64,000 nt of DNA, from positions 11,738,501 to 11,802,500 of the forward strand of contig NC_087098.1 in NCBI RefSeq assembly GCF_963855985.1, written 5' to 3'. Origin of the DNA: Ostrinia nubilalis (lineage: Eukaryota > Arthropoda > Insecta > Lepidoptera > Crambidae). Below, in pieces: positions 12,991 to 25,700 of the stretch. Numbering within the stretch: the stretch's first letter is position 1; each line of letters starts with the position of its first letter. Made by a program: the position numbers and the translations under genes. A model generated the notes under the pieces. That model was given only the letters and a program-made list of their open reading frames with translations. It was not told the DNA's origin and ran no database searches.

Positions 12991-13058
12991 ATTCAATACT
13001 TATCACCTAAAATTGTTTAGATAAGATGCTAAATAATTTTAGGTGATAAGTATTGAAT
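12991..13058. repeat. Perfect 24-bp inverted repeat, 20-nt loop
   Basis: The arm 12,991-13,014 (starting ATTCAATACTTATC) is mirrored exactly by 13,035-13,058 (ending GATAAGTATTGAAT). No gene is adjacent. It could be a MITE reduced to its ends or a very young foldback structure. Confidence 0.8.
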
Positions 13059-13615
13059 AGGCACTCACAGTCTTTTTGCTACGAGATTATTTAATCAGTA
13101 ATTTAAGAAAATTAGTAACTTAAGTATGTATTAAAATTATTGCCTTTACTCTGGTCTTTAAAATTAAATACTTTATGAAGCTACGCTAGCATCAATAGTG
13201 TCCACTATGATCCACTATCTGACATTAAACAGGGTGGCTATACATAAAGTCTTGTCCCGTATTCATCGCTAAGTCTTCCAAGAGGGCGGGCCATATTTCG
13301 TGGCGAGTTTAATTCCGTCCTCCACCTGACTCGCGTAATATTGGGCGAGTAAATCATCCAGACGTTTGACCTTTAAGGGAAAAATCGCAAGATAGTTCAG
13401 GATCCCGCCCTGGAGAAACTTCACTCATATTTCTTATAAATGGTGAAGCGTCAGGAACGGGGCATCGATTATAACCGGTGCTTTTAGAATCTAAGTTGGC
13501 GGGTCTCCATAAAACGATTTAAAAAAAGACCACATATCTGTAAAAAAATGTTGAATATTTACTCCATTTTTATAATCACCCAAGTTATAAAGTTTTGCTG
13601 TTCGTACCTTTAATT
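13059..13615. other. Intergenic DNA, nothing recognised
   Basis: A moderately GC-rich pocket lies at 13,255-13,500 with no open frame of note; the remainder is AT-rich. No exon or repeat boundary was seen. Confidence 0.4.
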
Positions 13616-13770
13616 ACGCCTGTATTCACAAACATTACTATGAGGTCTCATAGTGAGCGTGAAAGCACAGGGTGACATACGAGTACGAATCAATTACAGA
13701 GCTCTATTCAAAGCTGTGCGTTCGATTTCCTGCTTCACTTAAACAAGCATCGTTTGTGAATACGGGCGTT
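13616..13770 (-). mobile_element. MITE family A, copy 2 (inverted orientation)
   Basis: It begins ACGCCTGTATTCACAAAC and ends GTTTGTGAATACGGGCGTT. Internal order is reversed relative to copy 1: the GAGGTCTCATAGT block is on the left and the AAGCATCG block on the right. Flanks are TTAATT and AATTAA, so insertion into a TTAA-like site is possible. No coding capacity. Confidence 0.8.
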
Positions 13771-14891
13771 AATTAATATTATTTAATCAGTCGATATCTC
13801 TCATTTCAAAATTAATTCACTTTAAAATTAATACTTTAGTTTACTTAACGCGCAGTACAGGGATCATGTTCTAAGAAAATCTAGAGCCGTTTAGTCATAA
13901 ATAGATACGTAACTATAAATATTAGAAAAATAATCTCAAGCTAAGAATTATTAAATTTTATCGTTTCGGTTCCGTCGTTCATAGTATTATGAAAATTAAC
14001 TGTTTAAAGATGTACAAATTGCGAAACCTGTAATTAAAGGAAACCCGAGGATTCATTTTGAAAGAAAAAGAGCTATTCAGTCGAACAAACAATTGAAGTT
14101 TGTTTTTAGCGAATACTAAAAACTGTATGAATAGAAGTTTTAACAAAAGTCGGTTTTGAAAAAAAATAACAGTGAAATTTCTTTACAGATTTTGTACAGC
14201 AAAATTGAATATGAAATTCATTCAACCTCGATATAGAACAAAATAAAAAAATGTTGCTAAATAAATGGAGCCAAAACTGATATGCGAACTATGAATTTTA
14301 AAATAAACGATTTAAAACTGAGGATTTCTAACAATTTGTTAAAGTTTGACGTCATATTAATAATTAAGTAAGTACGTATATGCTTTCGTTACTACTGCAA
14401 CTACTACTGTAACTGCAATTTTGTTAAAATTATCAACTACAGGATACATTAATTATAATCATTATAACCTGCCATCGGATTGTTAAGACAATGTTCCTTA
14501 ACCACTTAGTATTTTCTCCGAACTGCGCCAACTGGCAACTAATCACATTTTTAAAATTTACCTCATCCGGTTGAAAAAACTGAGGCAAAAGTTTACGCTT
14601 TATAAATCCAGAAAATAAACGCACTAACGACTGAAATTGTAACGCAAAACCCCGGGAACTAACGTGCAACTATCATAAAAATATTTTTAAATGCACTCGC
14701 AATTAAGTGAGTCGTAAAGTGGGATTTACATCGGTCGACTTTAATCTGCGACTCACGGGATAAGTACGACTTAAGTTCGCTTAGTCCACTTTTGTATTTA
14801 GCTTTATTTTTGTTGCGAATGAAAGTAGCTAGTTAGTAGAGGTAGTAAAGTAAGCAGTTGTGATTAGATTAACCATAAGGTCTAGAAAGAT
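13771..14891. other. AT-rich intergenic DNA, nothing recognised
   Basis: Only a short minus frame (14,433-14,669) without family resemblance. Confidence 0.5.
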
Positions 14892-15126
14892 GTAGGGTAA
14901 ACCGACAGTCATTGGACGTTGCCAGTCATTGGACAAAACAACCATTGAATTTTCTTTAAATGAATATTCCTTCAAATACCTACAATGAATATTCCTTCGA
15001 AAAAACGCCCTTTTATCTCCATCAGTCGGAATCTCTCAGTTGTTGAAATAGAAATGCTATTTTTAATTCACTAAATAAGTGTCCAATAACTTTCTTAAGT
15101 GTCTAATAACTGGCAGTTTACCCTAC
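14892..15126 (+). mobile_element. MITE family B, copy 1 (235 bp)
   Basis: GTAGGGTAAAC at the left end is perfectly mirrored by GTTTACCCTAC at the right end. The interior contains CAGTCATTGGAC twice and AGAAATGCTATTTTTAATTC. The same layout recurs at 34,186-34,410, which defines the family. No ORF. Confidence 0.8.
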
Positions 15127-16113
15127 ATTAGAGCGTGCGAGTGTAAGCCAAATCCTCAAGATGCCTCTGGTTTCAAAATTAGAGAAGGTCGTTCTTTTGC
15201 AATGAGACTAAATGACCTGATGATGTTGATTGTCAGGTAAGGACATGCCACATACCTCTTAAAACTGATCTTCCATCGAATTTTACTATTCTTTTTTACT
15301 TCAAATAGAACCGTGTAAACAAAACAATAGAGAAACACGTGCAATGCCTAAAATGTAGCGAAAATTACGTGCATTTTTCACATGGAAGCGGTCTTCATAA
15401 AGACCTCTGCAATGTTAGAGAATATCTCTCCCACACTCTAGGAATCCCGGTAATTACTAGGGTTCACGAGTTATTCCCCTAAGTGTCAAGTGACAGTGCA
15501 ATCTACACACTGCAGTCATGTTGAACTTGCTATACATAGTTAATTTAATGTCTGTGTAGATTTGAATATTATATAGGCCATATTATTTTACTTGTATCTG
15601 AAATGACATTGGAAGAGAGAGAACATCATACCTACTTACAAACGTCAATAAAGTTTTTTTTTAACGAATCATCTGAAAGCACAACTTAACATAATTTTAA
15701 TTAAAAAAACCCAAACTATTATTACCCAAAATAAAACTTTCGAAGAGTTCATTTGGCCAATGAAGATACAGGTAGTAATTTGAAGATGATAGCAAACGCT
15801 GTACGATTAATTTAGGTATTTATCTCATCATCAGCAGAGATCATCATTATGTTCTAGAACTTCATAGTATATTTTTGATGAATTAAAGTGTAATTTTGGT
15901 TCTGACAGACTTCACACAGAGTTACTCGATATTCAAAGGGATTCCAATGCAGTTAAGTGATGAGAAAAGTCTGCAAAAAGTACACCAATAACCAAAGTAA
16001 AACCGGATAATTCTTCAAACATACCTTACTCATGAAAACGTCATAAAGGTATCAGCGTCCCAAATGCCGCAAATCCAGGCCTTATCTGCCCTCTCGTCAT
16101 TTATTACCGAGTA
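15127..16113. other. AT-rich intergenic DNA, nothing recognised
   Basis: Short chance frames only (15,156-15,344 minus). No repeat or exon recognised. Confidence 0.5.
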
Positions 16114-16340
16114 TCATGAAGTGACAGGTTGGTAGGGCTTGTAATCTGAGGGATCTAGGGGACGGAGAAGGCACGGACTGCACATTAAGCTGTACCAGTG
16201 TGGTACCTTATGCAGTTGTGTTAAGTGCTGTTTTGCAACGTAATTGTTTAGTTTTAGGTGCGGCAACTGCACGGTATATGATATCGAGTGTCTCAAAGGT
16301 TTCCAGTCGTAATATTCGATGTGCAATGGAGTATCCAAAA
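16114..16340 (-). repeat. Diverged interspersed repeat, family copy 2
   Basis: The minus-strand frame of this segment resembles that at 3774-4001, and the plus-strand DNA shares the GACTGCACAT core with later spaced matches. There is no start, stop or splice evidence of a gene; I read it as an old repeat copy. Confidence 0.45.
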
Positions 16341-17099
16341 TATAATACCGTTTTATAAATGAAATTATAGTAACACATGTAGTATTTTACGAAATAGCTA
16401 ACATGAGAAAAGAACGGTCCTTCATACTTTGCATCCCCTATTACACCCCTTAAAAGTTTTATTTTTGCTTCAAATGGTTATATTCTTCTTCAAAATCCCA
16501 TCCATTTAAACAAAAACTTCTTATTTTTTATTTTATGATCAGATACGAATAATATCTATCCATAATGCTGCTCATATTTTATATTTTTATGCTTAATTCA
16601 CTTCCTACAATTACAGTTTATGCGTTTTCTTTATCTAGTGAAATTAATCGTAGCGTAAAACACAAATTACCGCTTTTTGCACGATACTAACTCCAACTAC
16701 ATCACAAGAAACCAATTTAAAATACGCTTACAAATTAGTTCCACCATAATTTTGTCTTGTGAAAAATTGTTTTTCATGTGGATTTTCTAATTAGTCCGAT
16801 TCAAGATAAGCAAAATCTATTTATCGTAGCCTGTTCGCCGTATTGCTTTTAACGTATGCAAGTAATTAATTCAATTTATTAGTGTGCCAAGAAGTTTAAT
16901 TGAATCTGTACCAGTATTAGGTACCTATAAGTAGAGCGGTCCCTTACTCTTTGCTTCAATCGAGTTCTCACCTTGAACTTCCAGTTTAATTTAATTAAAT
17001 TAATTTTTGATGTGGGTTGTGAGACTGTCCCGTGAAATGTCAAAGAATAAAAATAATACAATTCTTTCATTTCTATTTTTAACACTAGCAGAATATGTC
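16341..17099. other. AT-rich intergenic DNA, nothing recognised
   Basis: No convincing gene or repeat. Confidence 0.5.
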
Positions 17100-17560
17100 A
17101 AGCGAGAGTAGTTTAAGAAAAAAACTGCATCGCTATCGATTTTATAGTTGCGTGCACGGAATTCAAATGGCATCAGCCAACAAACCATTTGTCTTGGTGC
17201 TAGGAAATACTTGTACTATGGGAAAAATACACAAAATAACCAATGTTTCGATAATACTTTGGAAGCTCTTGGACCGCATCCTACCTGATGGAATTTGATG
17301 ATCAAGCCAAAAAGGTGGATGCGAGCCGTCACCCGGAATCCTCAACCACATAGAAACTGCCTATCATTCCTCTAATTTCCGGAACACTAATCCTGTTAAC
17401 ATTGTTGTTATGACAGCAGACATAGGTAAGATGGTGGTAGCTAGCACCAACCAAACCGAGCAGAAAAAAATCCACCTATTGGGAATCGAACCCCATTTTT
17501 GGGTCTTAAGCAGTTGGTTAAGTATTCCCACTAAACCACAGAGGCAGTCTTATTGAAGTA
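17100..17560 (-). mobile_element. tRNA-derived SINE-like composite repeat
   Basis: On the minus strand an A-box-like TGGTTTAGTGGG is followed by a B-box-like GGGGTTCGATTCCC (about 17,545 down to 17,480), the arrangement of an internal RNA polymerase III promoter. Downstream the minus strand reads GATTCCGGGTGACGGCTCGC, and later a block about a 'CATCAGGTAGGATGCGGTC' type tail. That wording is typical of lepidopteran SINE tails in my experience. Exact ends and family are not assigned. Confidence 0.5.
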
Positions 17561-17847
17561 GGTAATTATAACTTTTTGGAAGTTTTTTTAAAATTTTTGT
17601 TCGAGAAACGCGTAGTAGGGCCCGAAGTTGTCCTTTCCGAGAATCTTTCGTTGCATATGAGTTATGTGTCAGGCAAATATTTTAATGCGTACACCGGCCG
17701 CATGATGCATGGCGCGAATAAATAAAAGAGGTCAAGCGTGAACTGATCGAAGAAAGAAAGATCAAGAGCAAAGCTCTATAGTTCTTACGTTATTTAATTA
17801 TCTGTGGTTACTAATACCTTTTTTTTTTCATTTATTATCATATATTA

Positions 17848-19739
17848 GACAATATCCGGGCATTCCGCAACTTCAAGGGTGACCGTTCTATTGACAAGTG
17901 GAACGCGTACAAACACGCCAGGAACCGCTGTAACAACTTGACCACAGCTGCGAAGCGACGTCACTTTCATGATAGTGTGCTATCTTCTTCTAGCTCCGAC
18001 GTCTGGAAATTCTTAAAATCACTGGGTCTTGGTAAGGCTTCTTGTAGTAATGCCCCTTCCTCATCCTTCACTCCCAACGAACTCAACTTACACTTCTCTT
18101 CGGCCACTCTCTTGGATGACACTACCAAACTCTCTACGATCTCTTACTTAAACTCTCTTCCTATTTCTTCTCCAAGCTCCTTTTCATTCTCCCCTGTCAC
18201 CGTCGATGAGACCAAAAAGTTCATCCTCTCTATAAAATCAACAGCTGTTGGCCCGGATGAGGTTAGTAGAGCGATGATACTCATTATCCTGGACGACTTA
18301 CTTCCTGTTATCACCCATATCATCAACTCCTCATTTGATCGCGGGTGTTTCCCTTCCACTTGGCGACTCGCCCATGTCATCCCTTTACCCAAACTCTCCA
18401 ACCCTACCGCATTAAACCAATTTCGTCCTATCTCCATTTTACCCTTTCTCTCTAAAGTCCTCGAAGCTGCTGCTCACAAGCAATTCTCTAAATTTGTTCT
18501 AGAAAACCATCTCCTCAGCCAATTCCAGTCTGGCTTCCGCCCGGGACACAGCACTACCACTGCACTCTTGAAAATTGTTGATGACGTCAGAGCCGGCATG
18601 GAGGAGTCACGCGTTACCGTTCTTGTATTGATCGATTTCTCTAACGCCTTCAACACGGTCGACCATGACATCCTTCTTGCCATTCTACTCCACCTCGGAG
18701 TCTCATCACCGGCCGCGGAATGGTTCTCATCCTATCTACGCGGTCGGAGACAGGCGGTGCGATTCGGTCGAGCATACTCGGAGTGGAAGGACCTTGCTAC
18801 CGGCGTACCTCAAGGGGGCATACTCTCACCTATCCTTTTTTCCGTCTTCATCAACATTCTTACTTCTCACCTTTCTTCATCCTTTCATCTCTACGCTGAC
18901 GACCTCCAACTCTACGTGCAGGCTGACCCTTCTGAGATATCTGATGCGGTTTCGCGGCTAAATGCTGATCTACACAATATCGCCGATTGGTCCGGGAAGT
19001 TCGGTGTGAAGGTCAATCCTGGCAAGTGTCAGGCGATAGTGCTGGGGAGCTCCAGGCAACTGGCTAAACTGGATCTGGGATCGGTCCCTAGTGTTGTCTT
19101 TGACGGAGTTGTCGTTAACTTCTCTCCATACGTAAAAATCTCGGACTCTTCATTGACAGCACTCTGAGTTGGTCCCAGCATGTCAGGGAAGTCAGTAGGA
19201 AGGTGATCGGCTCAATGCGGGCACTCTACCGCTTTAAAAATTTCCTCCCTTCCAGCACTAAGACCTTACTTGCTCAGTCTCTGATCCTGCCTATCCTCGA
19301 CTATGGTGATGTATGCTGTACGGACATCTCACAGGAACTTTTAAACAAGCTGGACCGCCTCTTGAACAATTGCATCAGATTTATCTTCGGTCTCCGCAAG
19401 TTTGATCACATCTCACCTTTTCGCTCGCAGCTTGGTTGGCTTCCCATCAGACAGCGTAGATATCTTCGTTCACTCTGTATGCTTCATTCAATTCTTTTCA
19501 ATCCTGACTCTCCATCTTATTTAAAAGATAAATTTCAGTACCTCCACTCCACTCACAATAGAAATCTTCGCTCTAGTCAGTCTCTTCAGCTTGCCACCCC
19601 TCATCATAGCACTGGCTTCATGTCCAACTCTTTCTTAGTCTCCGCTGTACGGCTCTGGAACGGCCTTCCGGCCAAATTACGCAAACCTTCTTCCAATTTT
19701 ACTTTCAAAAAGGCACTGCGCAAACATTTCAAGGAATGA
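17848..19739 (+). pseudogene. Non-LTR retrotransposon reverse transcriptase ORF, 5'-truncated and frameshifted (CR1/L2/Daphne-like)
   Basis: The reading frame is open from about 17,848 to 19,167 and then continues in another frame from about 19,134 to 19,739. It encodes a reverse transcriptase: the motif LIDFSNAFNTVDHDIL near 18,630 (RT block A), GVPQGGILSPILF near 18,808 (block B) and YADDLQLY near 18,891 (catalytic YxDD). The second frame carries the C-terminal region usual in CR1/L2/Jockey-type elements, with LDRLLNNCIRFIFGL and RLWNGLPAKLR. No apurinic endonuclease domain is present upstream, so the copy is 5'-truncated. The frame changes at an A5 run (19,134-19,138), consistent with loss of one base. 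The clade call is from motif wording and is tentative; the RT call is firm. Confidence 0.9.
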
Positions 19740-20030
19740 CCTTTTTTTCTCAATTTTCTCGCTATCTCAGACATGAGTGATGTTTACATCTATAATATTA
19801 TTATGTTTATGTATTTATGTGTATGTCTATTATATTTATTTGTATTATGTTATTTATTTTATGTAATCTTATGTAAGTAGGTTTATTATCAAAAATGTTA
19901 ATTTTTTGCACCGCCTTACTCTTTCTGCATGACCCGTGGTTGACTGGCAGAGAATGCCATCCGGCATTAAGTCCGCCACAGTGCATTTGTTACTTTATGT
20001 GCTGAAGTATAAATAAATAAATAAATATTA
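19740..20030 (+). mobile_element. 3' UTR and (AATA)n tail of the non-LTR element
   Basis: Directly after the stop, the sequence runs through AT-rich DNA and the block TGCATGACCCGTGGTTGACT, ending in a run of AAATAAATAAATAAATA at about 20,010-20,026. Such a short tandem tail marks the 3' end of many CR1/L2/Daphne-like elements and places the boundary at about 20,030. Confidence 0.75.
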
Positions 20031-20627
20031 CATTTTATTGCGGCAGCAAAGGTCAGGAAGGTTTTTCTGAATGCTACGAGTATTTGCGGTCAATTCTAAA
20101 TGTTGAAGTCGTCATGACTCTATGTTTTGTTACGTTTTCAGGCCTAAATAGGTGAAATAATTTTGATGAGAGTTGGTAAGTGGGTATAGAGTTATTTGGA
20201 CCGTAAAGAATATTTTCTGACTTCTACACAAATTCTAAAATATCGTCGTGAATTATTTTTCTTTTATGGAGGAATTTCAATTAGTCTACTTTTTTCTACG
20301 TTAAAATTAAACTCAAGGGCGAACAATCAAACGAGACCTCCCAGGAGTAGAGCGCTCGAAATATACATTCTTAAGTATTCGTACTCTTCTTATACTGATA
20401 ATACATCTGGCTACGGAATCCTAATTTGATGTCTCAAGCCAATACCACCAAGAAGTAACATAAATCATCAGTAATACGTTCTAAATTGCGATTTATATCT
20501 TTAATTAATACGGACAGAGCGAGAAAATATATTTTTATTACTCTTGTAGGTAAAAACCTTGTTAAAAAGCTCGATGTGCCGCCATGGCTGGATCAGGACG
20601 AAATTTAATGGACATTTAGATTGCAAT
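20031..20627. other. AT-rich intergenic DNA, nothing recognised
   Basis: One 77-codon plus frame (20,196-20,429) without family resemblance. Confidence 0.5.
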
Positions 20628-20779
20628 AACGCCCGTATTCACAAACGATGCTTGCTTAAGTGAAGCAGCAAATCGAACGGACAGCCTTGAATAGAGCTCT
20701 GTGATTGGTTCATAATTTTACATAGGTGCATTTATGCGCACTGTGAGACTTCATAGTAATGTTTGTGAATACGGGCGTA
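20628..20779 (+). mobile_element. MITE family A, copy 3
   Basis: It begins AACGCCCGTATTCACAAACG and ends GTTTGTGAATACGGGCGT, in the same orientation as copy 1 with the same internal GTGAAGCAGCAAATCGAACG. Target duplication is not clear. Confidence 0.85.
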
Positions 20780-21690
20780 AGTTTTCTAAGCAAAATGGAG
20801 ACTAACACAACAATGTTTTTTTCTGCTTTATGTCCTGGTAATAGAACTCAAAATCTATTTCTATTCAAGGTCTACATGCACATGCACTAAAGTATCCATA
20901 AAACAAAAACATACACTCGAATTCAGAACCTCCTCCTTTCGGAGTCGGTTAAAATATGTTTCTCTTTTAAAATACAAAGTTGTTTGTTTTCATATGAAAC
21001 AATAGCAAACATGCATCTAAAATGTAAAACGCTATATTATTAATATCCTAATTAAGAACTTTGTGATTTTAATTACCATATGCATGCAAGCTGCAAACTA
21101 ATAAAAAACAAAGTATACAAAGATACAGAAGGCGTAGAGTCTAATTTAGTACCTACTTTTTCTGGGAGGTAATGTATCCATTTTAAACTAAAAAATCATT
21201 GAATTGACTAGAGATTTTAAAATGCCCAAGTTGACTTTTTTACCTACAACGAGACCAATCTAATAATAGAAATTAATAGCAAACTTGGTAAGTAATCTAT
21301 TATTAGCAAATACTTGCCCTTTGGAGTCTTTCTAAATATAAACTCTGATTTAGATTACGTCAAGAACAAGAATATGATTGAAAATGTTTCACATTGTTTG
21401 CTTTTGTCACTCTAAATCTGGCCTCTAAACTCTAAACCTTTATCAAAGTAAGGAATACAAACTATGTAGTAGGCACAATATTCGCGAAAAGTTTTGAGGG
21501 TGGGTGGTTATTCTGCAAACTAATCTACTTTGTAAAAACGTTTATCGAAACCCTCATTGTTTACATAGTGAGCATGTTATTATAAGCAGCTTTTGCCGAC
21601 AAATTATTTTCCAACGGCATGAAATTTGAATGCTGTTTTGAGCCGGTTTTCACAAGTAAGTTTGCAATTTAGTTTAGTGACTTTTCTTAG
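20780..21690. other. AT-rich intergenic DNA, nothing recognised
   Basis: No supported gene or repeat before the MITE end at 21,691. Confidence 0.5.
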
Positions 21691-21756
21691 TACAGTCAGC
21701 GTCAAAGAGTTCCTGACATCCAAAGTAGCCAAAAAAGTCTTTGTTACAATAGGAAT

Positions 21757-21761
21757 AAGGT
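21757..21761. repeat. Target-site duplication AAGGT (left)
   Basis: AAGGT immediately precedes the left LTR and recurs at 28,168-28,172 immediately after the right LTR. Five bp is the usual target duplication of BEL/Pao elements. Confidence 0.9.
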
Positions 21762-22688
21762 TGTGCACGACCGCCCACTGTTGGGATCTGAAGTAGCCGC
21801 TCGGTGTGTCGGTGCGTGCACTGGGTCTGATCGGCGGAGCTCGAACCGCCAACCGTTCATCGATAGTTCTTGATAAATAAAAACGCAATGGACTGTATAG
21901 CTTCTTTAATCACTTCACAAATTCACAAATCTTCACTAAACACTATGTAGGTCCTGTCCTTAAGTCTAGAACTACACTACACTTTGCCCGTTCGAATAGG
22001 GCAACCGCGTCGCGTTTAGGAGGAGCTTAGCTCGACTCGCACTTATTCCGATTTCTCTGCACTGGACTGACTGGATTCACGAACTCACGAACTGAACTAA
22101 CTCAGGAACGAACTCACCTTTTGGGCTCGAGGCGCGCTTCTTATGTCTTGTCTGAGAGCGAGGGTTTAGTCGCGGCAATCGCCCATAATCTACGCCAATC
22201 GCCATGCCCGAATGTAGGCTATCTCTCTTTCAAACCCTCCCTCTCAGACAGACGCGTCCGTGAGCGCTCACATGCCTATCTCGCTCACTCCTAAGCGATT
22301 CCCTATCTTCTTATTCTTAATTATCTGTTTTCCTTAATTAATATGTGTCCTCTTTATTATTTTCATGTAAAAAGTAATACATAGGTTTCGTCTTTCCTTA
22401 TATATTACAATTTAACTTAGTCTTTAATAAATTACATCTTCTATAAAGAATTATTCATCATTTACCATCTTTACTTACGTAACTTACATAAACGGTTATT
22501 ATTTCCATAAATTATATATCAAGCTATTTAATATTATTACAGAGACCATCAAATACATGTTAAAACCTTAAATATTCAATAATTAACATACAAAACATAT
22601 ACATTTACAGTTTACGCGCAACGGTGTACGCATTCGTTCGCGCCACTATTTCGCCGATTTCCTCCTTCTCGGCGAGTCGTCCCCAACA
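21762..22688 (-). repeat. 3' LTR of the BEL/Pao element
   Basis: This 927-bp repeat is nearly identical to 27,241-28,167. Its ends are TG...CA in element orientation. It follows the polypurine tract at 22,689-22,700 and abuts the AAGGT target duplication on its outer side. Confidence 0.95.
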
Positions 22689-22702
22689 GTTCTCCCCCCG
22701 GC
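22689..22702 (-). promoter_or_regulatory. Polypurine tract of the BEL/Pao element
   Basis: On the minus strand GGGGGGAGAAC directly precedes the 3' LTR. This is the expected place and composition for the plus-strand DNA primer, about 20 bp beyond the pol stop codon. Confidence 0.8.
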
Positions 22703-22719
22703 GAAGCTCCCGGCGCCGC

Positions 22720-25700
22720 CTACTCCATCCTCAGCACGGCGAGCCGAGTCACGGGGCGTCGGAAGACGCCGCCCTTGGTCCGGATCTCCGCCACTCGTAC
22801 TGCTCCGTCAGGCCCCGGCCAAACTCGCTCCACGACGCCTCGCGGCCACGTGTTTCGGGGTAGGGCGTGGTCCACAACGACCACAAGGTCGCCAGGGGCC
22901 AGTTGTCGCTGCTGGTTCTGCGATTGGCCACGCGGTACCAAGGTAGGGAGGTACTCGCGCAACCATCTCCTCCAGAAGGCGTCGGCAAGCGCTTGCGTCG
23001 CGCGCCAAAGCCTCTTCTCGTCAGCGCTTGTCGGGCCCGTTAGGGGTAGACCCGATGATGTCCCCAACAGAAAGTGGTTAGGGGTGAGGGCCTCGGGATC
23101 TCGCGGATCAACCGAGACGTGGGTGAGTGGGCGAGAATTGACTGAATGCTCAGCCTCACTCAGCAATGTGGCGAGTACCTCTTCGCTCGGTACCCGCTCG
23201 CGCAGCGTGGCGGCCAATGCCACCTTGATGCTCCTGACCAGACGCTCCCACGCACCGCCCTGGTGCGGAGCGCCTGGTGGGATGAACTGCCATCGGACCC
23301 TCTGTGTGAGAGCCGCATCCTTCAGCTCCGGCAGCCACTCCTTGAACGCTGCTCGCAGTTCCTGGTCCGCGCCCCTGAAGTTGGTCCCATTGTCGGACCA
23401 GATCACTGCCGGCCATCCTCGTCGCGCCGCCATCCGGCGCAACGCCATGATTGCAGAGTCGGTGCTCAGGGAAGGTACCAACTCAATGTGCACTGCTCGC
23501 GTGGTGAGGCACGTGAAGAGTGCACCCCACCTCTTCTCTCGACGGCGCCCGATCTTCACTAGCATCGGGCCGAAGTAGTCCACTCCGCAGTGAGTGAAGG
23601 CCCGCTGAAAGTCTTTCAGTCGGGAATCAGGTAGGTCTCCAGTTATTGGCTGCTGCGGTGTCGCCTTCCTTATTCGACAAAGCTGGCACGAGTGTGCCGC
23701 TGAGCGAACCGCCGTTCTCAGCCCCAGTATTGCGTACTTTTGCCGCAACTCGTTCACGACTCTCTCATTGTTTGCATGGAGAGCCCGCTCGTGGTAATGT
23801 TTCACCAGCAACTTCGTCAGCTGATGCCTTCTGTCTAGGATGATCGGCCTTTTCACATCCTCGTCGACTGCTGCTCTTTGTATGCGACCCCTCATCTTGA
23901 TGATGCCCTCGTGCATCGCAGGGTCCAACGCGAACAGTCGACTTTCCTTTGGAATTGGCTTTCCAGTCCTCAATTCTTTCACTTCCTTGGGGAAACTCTC
24001 CTGTTGCGCCATGATGGTTAGGATCTTCTCCGCGCCTTCCAGGTGCTGCACGTCCAGTTCTCTTTTGCTCTTCGTCTTCACTCTTTGGATGAAGAGCAAT
24101 ACATACGCCAACGTCCTCACAAGTCTCTCATAGCTGGAGAATCTGCTCATGTCTATGAGGGTGTCATGTGGCTCCTCTTGCGCCGTGTGCACCGCTCGCT
24201 CCTCCAGTTCAGGCCATGAGGCCTCCGGGTCTTTCAGAAACTCGGGACCGTTGAGCCAAGTCGTCGTTATGACCTCCCCATCCAGTTTCTTCCTGGTCGC
24301 CTCGTCGGCGACGTTCATTTCTGTGGGGACCCAGCGCCATTCTTGGGGTTCGGAGTCTTCTTGGATCTCTCCCAACCTTACTTGTACGTACTGTCGCTCC
24401 AGCTTGGCGCCATTCTTTATCCAATGCAGGACGGTGCTGGAATCGGTCCAGTAAAAGGTCCGGCTGAACCGCAACCGATGTTCCCGCTTCAGGGAGACCG
24501 CGAGTCTGGTTGCGATCACTGCTGCCTGCAACTCCAGCCTTGGGATAGTCTGGGTCTTCTTTGGCGACACTCTCGCCTTGGAGGCGAGCAGGCTCACCCC
24601 GGCGCCTCCGTTCTTCTTTGGGAAGCGCGCGTATGCCACTGCTGCATAACCCTGCTCGCTCGCGTCGCAAAACATATGTAGTTCGCCCTCTTCCATTTCC
24701 CGCAAACCCACGGCTTCAGGTTCTATATTCATTGTTTCGGCCTTCTCCTCGGTGGGCTTTGTGGCCTTCCTCACACTCACACCGAGCGCCTCCATCTCTA
24801 AGTCCCACGCCACTATTTCCTCTGGGTTGTTCACGACGTGGAGAACCGTCCCACCGTTCTTCTTTATTTTCCTGAACGGCAGGATCCCATGGACCACCCA
24901 TCCCAGCGGAGTCCTAGTTGCCGCCGGCTCGTGCTTTGCTCCTCGTCTCACGTCAGTGGCCACGAGCAAGTCCCAATGATCGGCCCCTATTAGGACCTGT
25001 GGCTTCGCCTTTCCATAGGTCAGACCTTCAATGTCTTTTAAGTGCGGGTACTTCAATACACGGCCTGGTACTGTCTGAGGTGTCAGCTCGAAGTTCTTTA
25101 TCGTCCTCAATACCAGCTCGTGCTCCTCATTCTCGAACCGGCCCTTTATGTTTAACTGTACCTCGCGGCTGGCCTCTTCTTTCGTTGTCGCATTGACCCC
25201 CTTGATGGTTATGGGCCTCGGCGTCCCGCCCTTGGTTAGCGACTTCGCTAGGTCAGCGTCTATCAGTGAGACCGTAGCGCCTTCGTCCAGAAGGGCGTAG
25301 GTCCTTACCTCTCCTAGAGGGCCTCGCAGGGTCACCGGACACATCTTTAAAAGTACCTGCCGATCCGTAGTTGCGGTCGCAGTCACGACGGTCTCCTGCA
25401 CAGGCGTAGTTCTCCGGTCCGCGTGCAGCAGGTGGTGATGAGGTCTAGCACAACGATCACAAGCACGGGCTTTGCAGTTTTGCCGTCTATGAGTGGACAC
25501 TAGGCACAGGAAACGCAATCGGCACTTCTTTATCAGTTCCCACCGATCCGAATCACTTTTGTCTTTGAACCGATCACAGTCTGGCACTACGTGATCTCCA
25601 CCACAACACACGCACTTTATTTGTCTTTTATTGTCACTAACTTGTCCATTATTGTCATTGCGTTCGGTCGTTTCACTCGCGTTATATATTCGCGCACTTT

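Noticed and set aside
21604..21888. Minus frame MRFYLSRTIDERLAV..., also at 26,930-27,367
   Set aside because: It starts within the LTR and is present twice only because the LTR is duplicated.
22775..23578. Long plus-strand frame of 267 codons over the BEL/Pao pol
   Set aside because: Shadow of the GC-rich minus-strand polyprotein, with no family resemblance.
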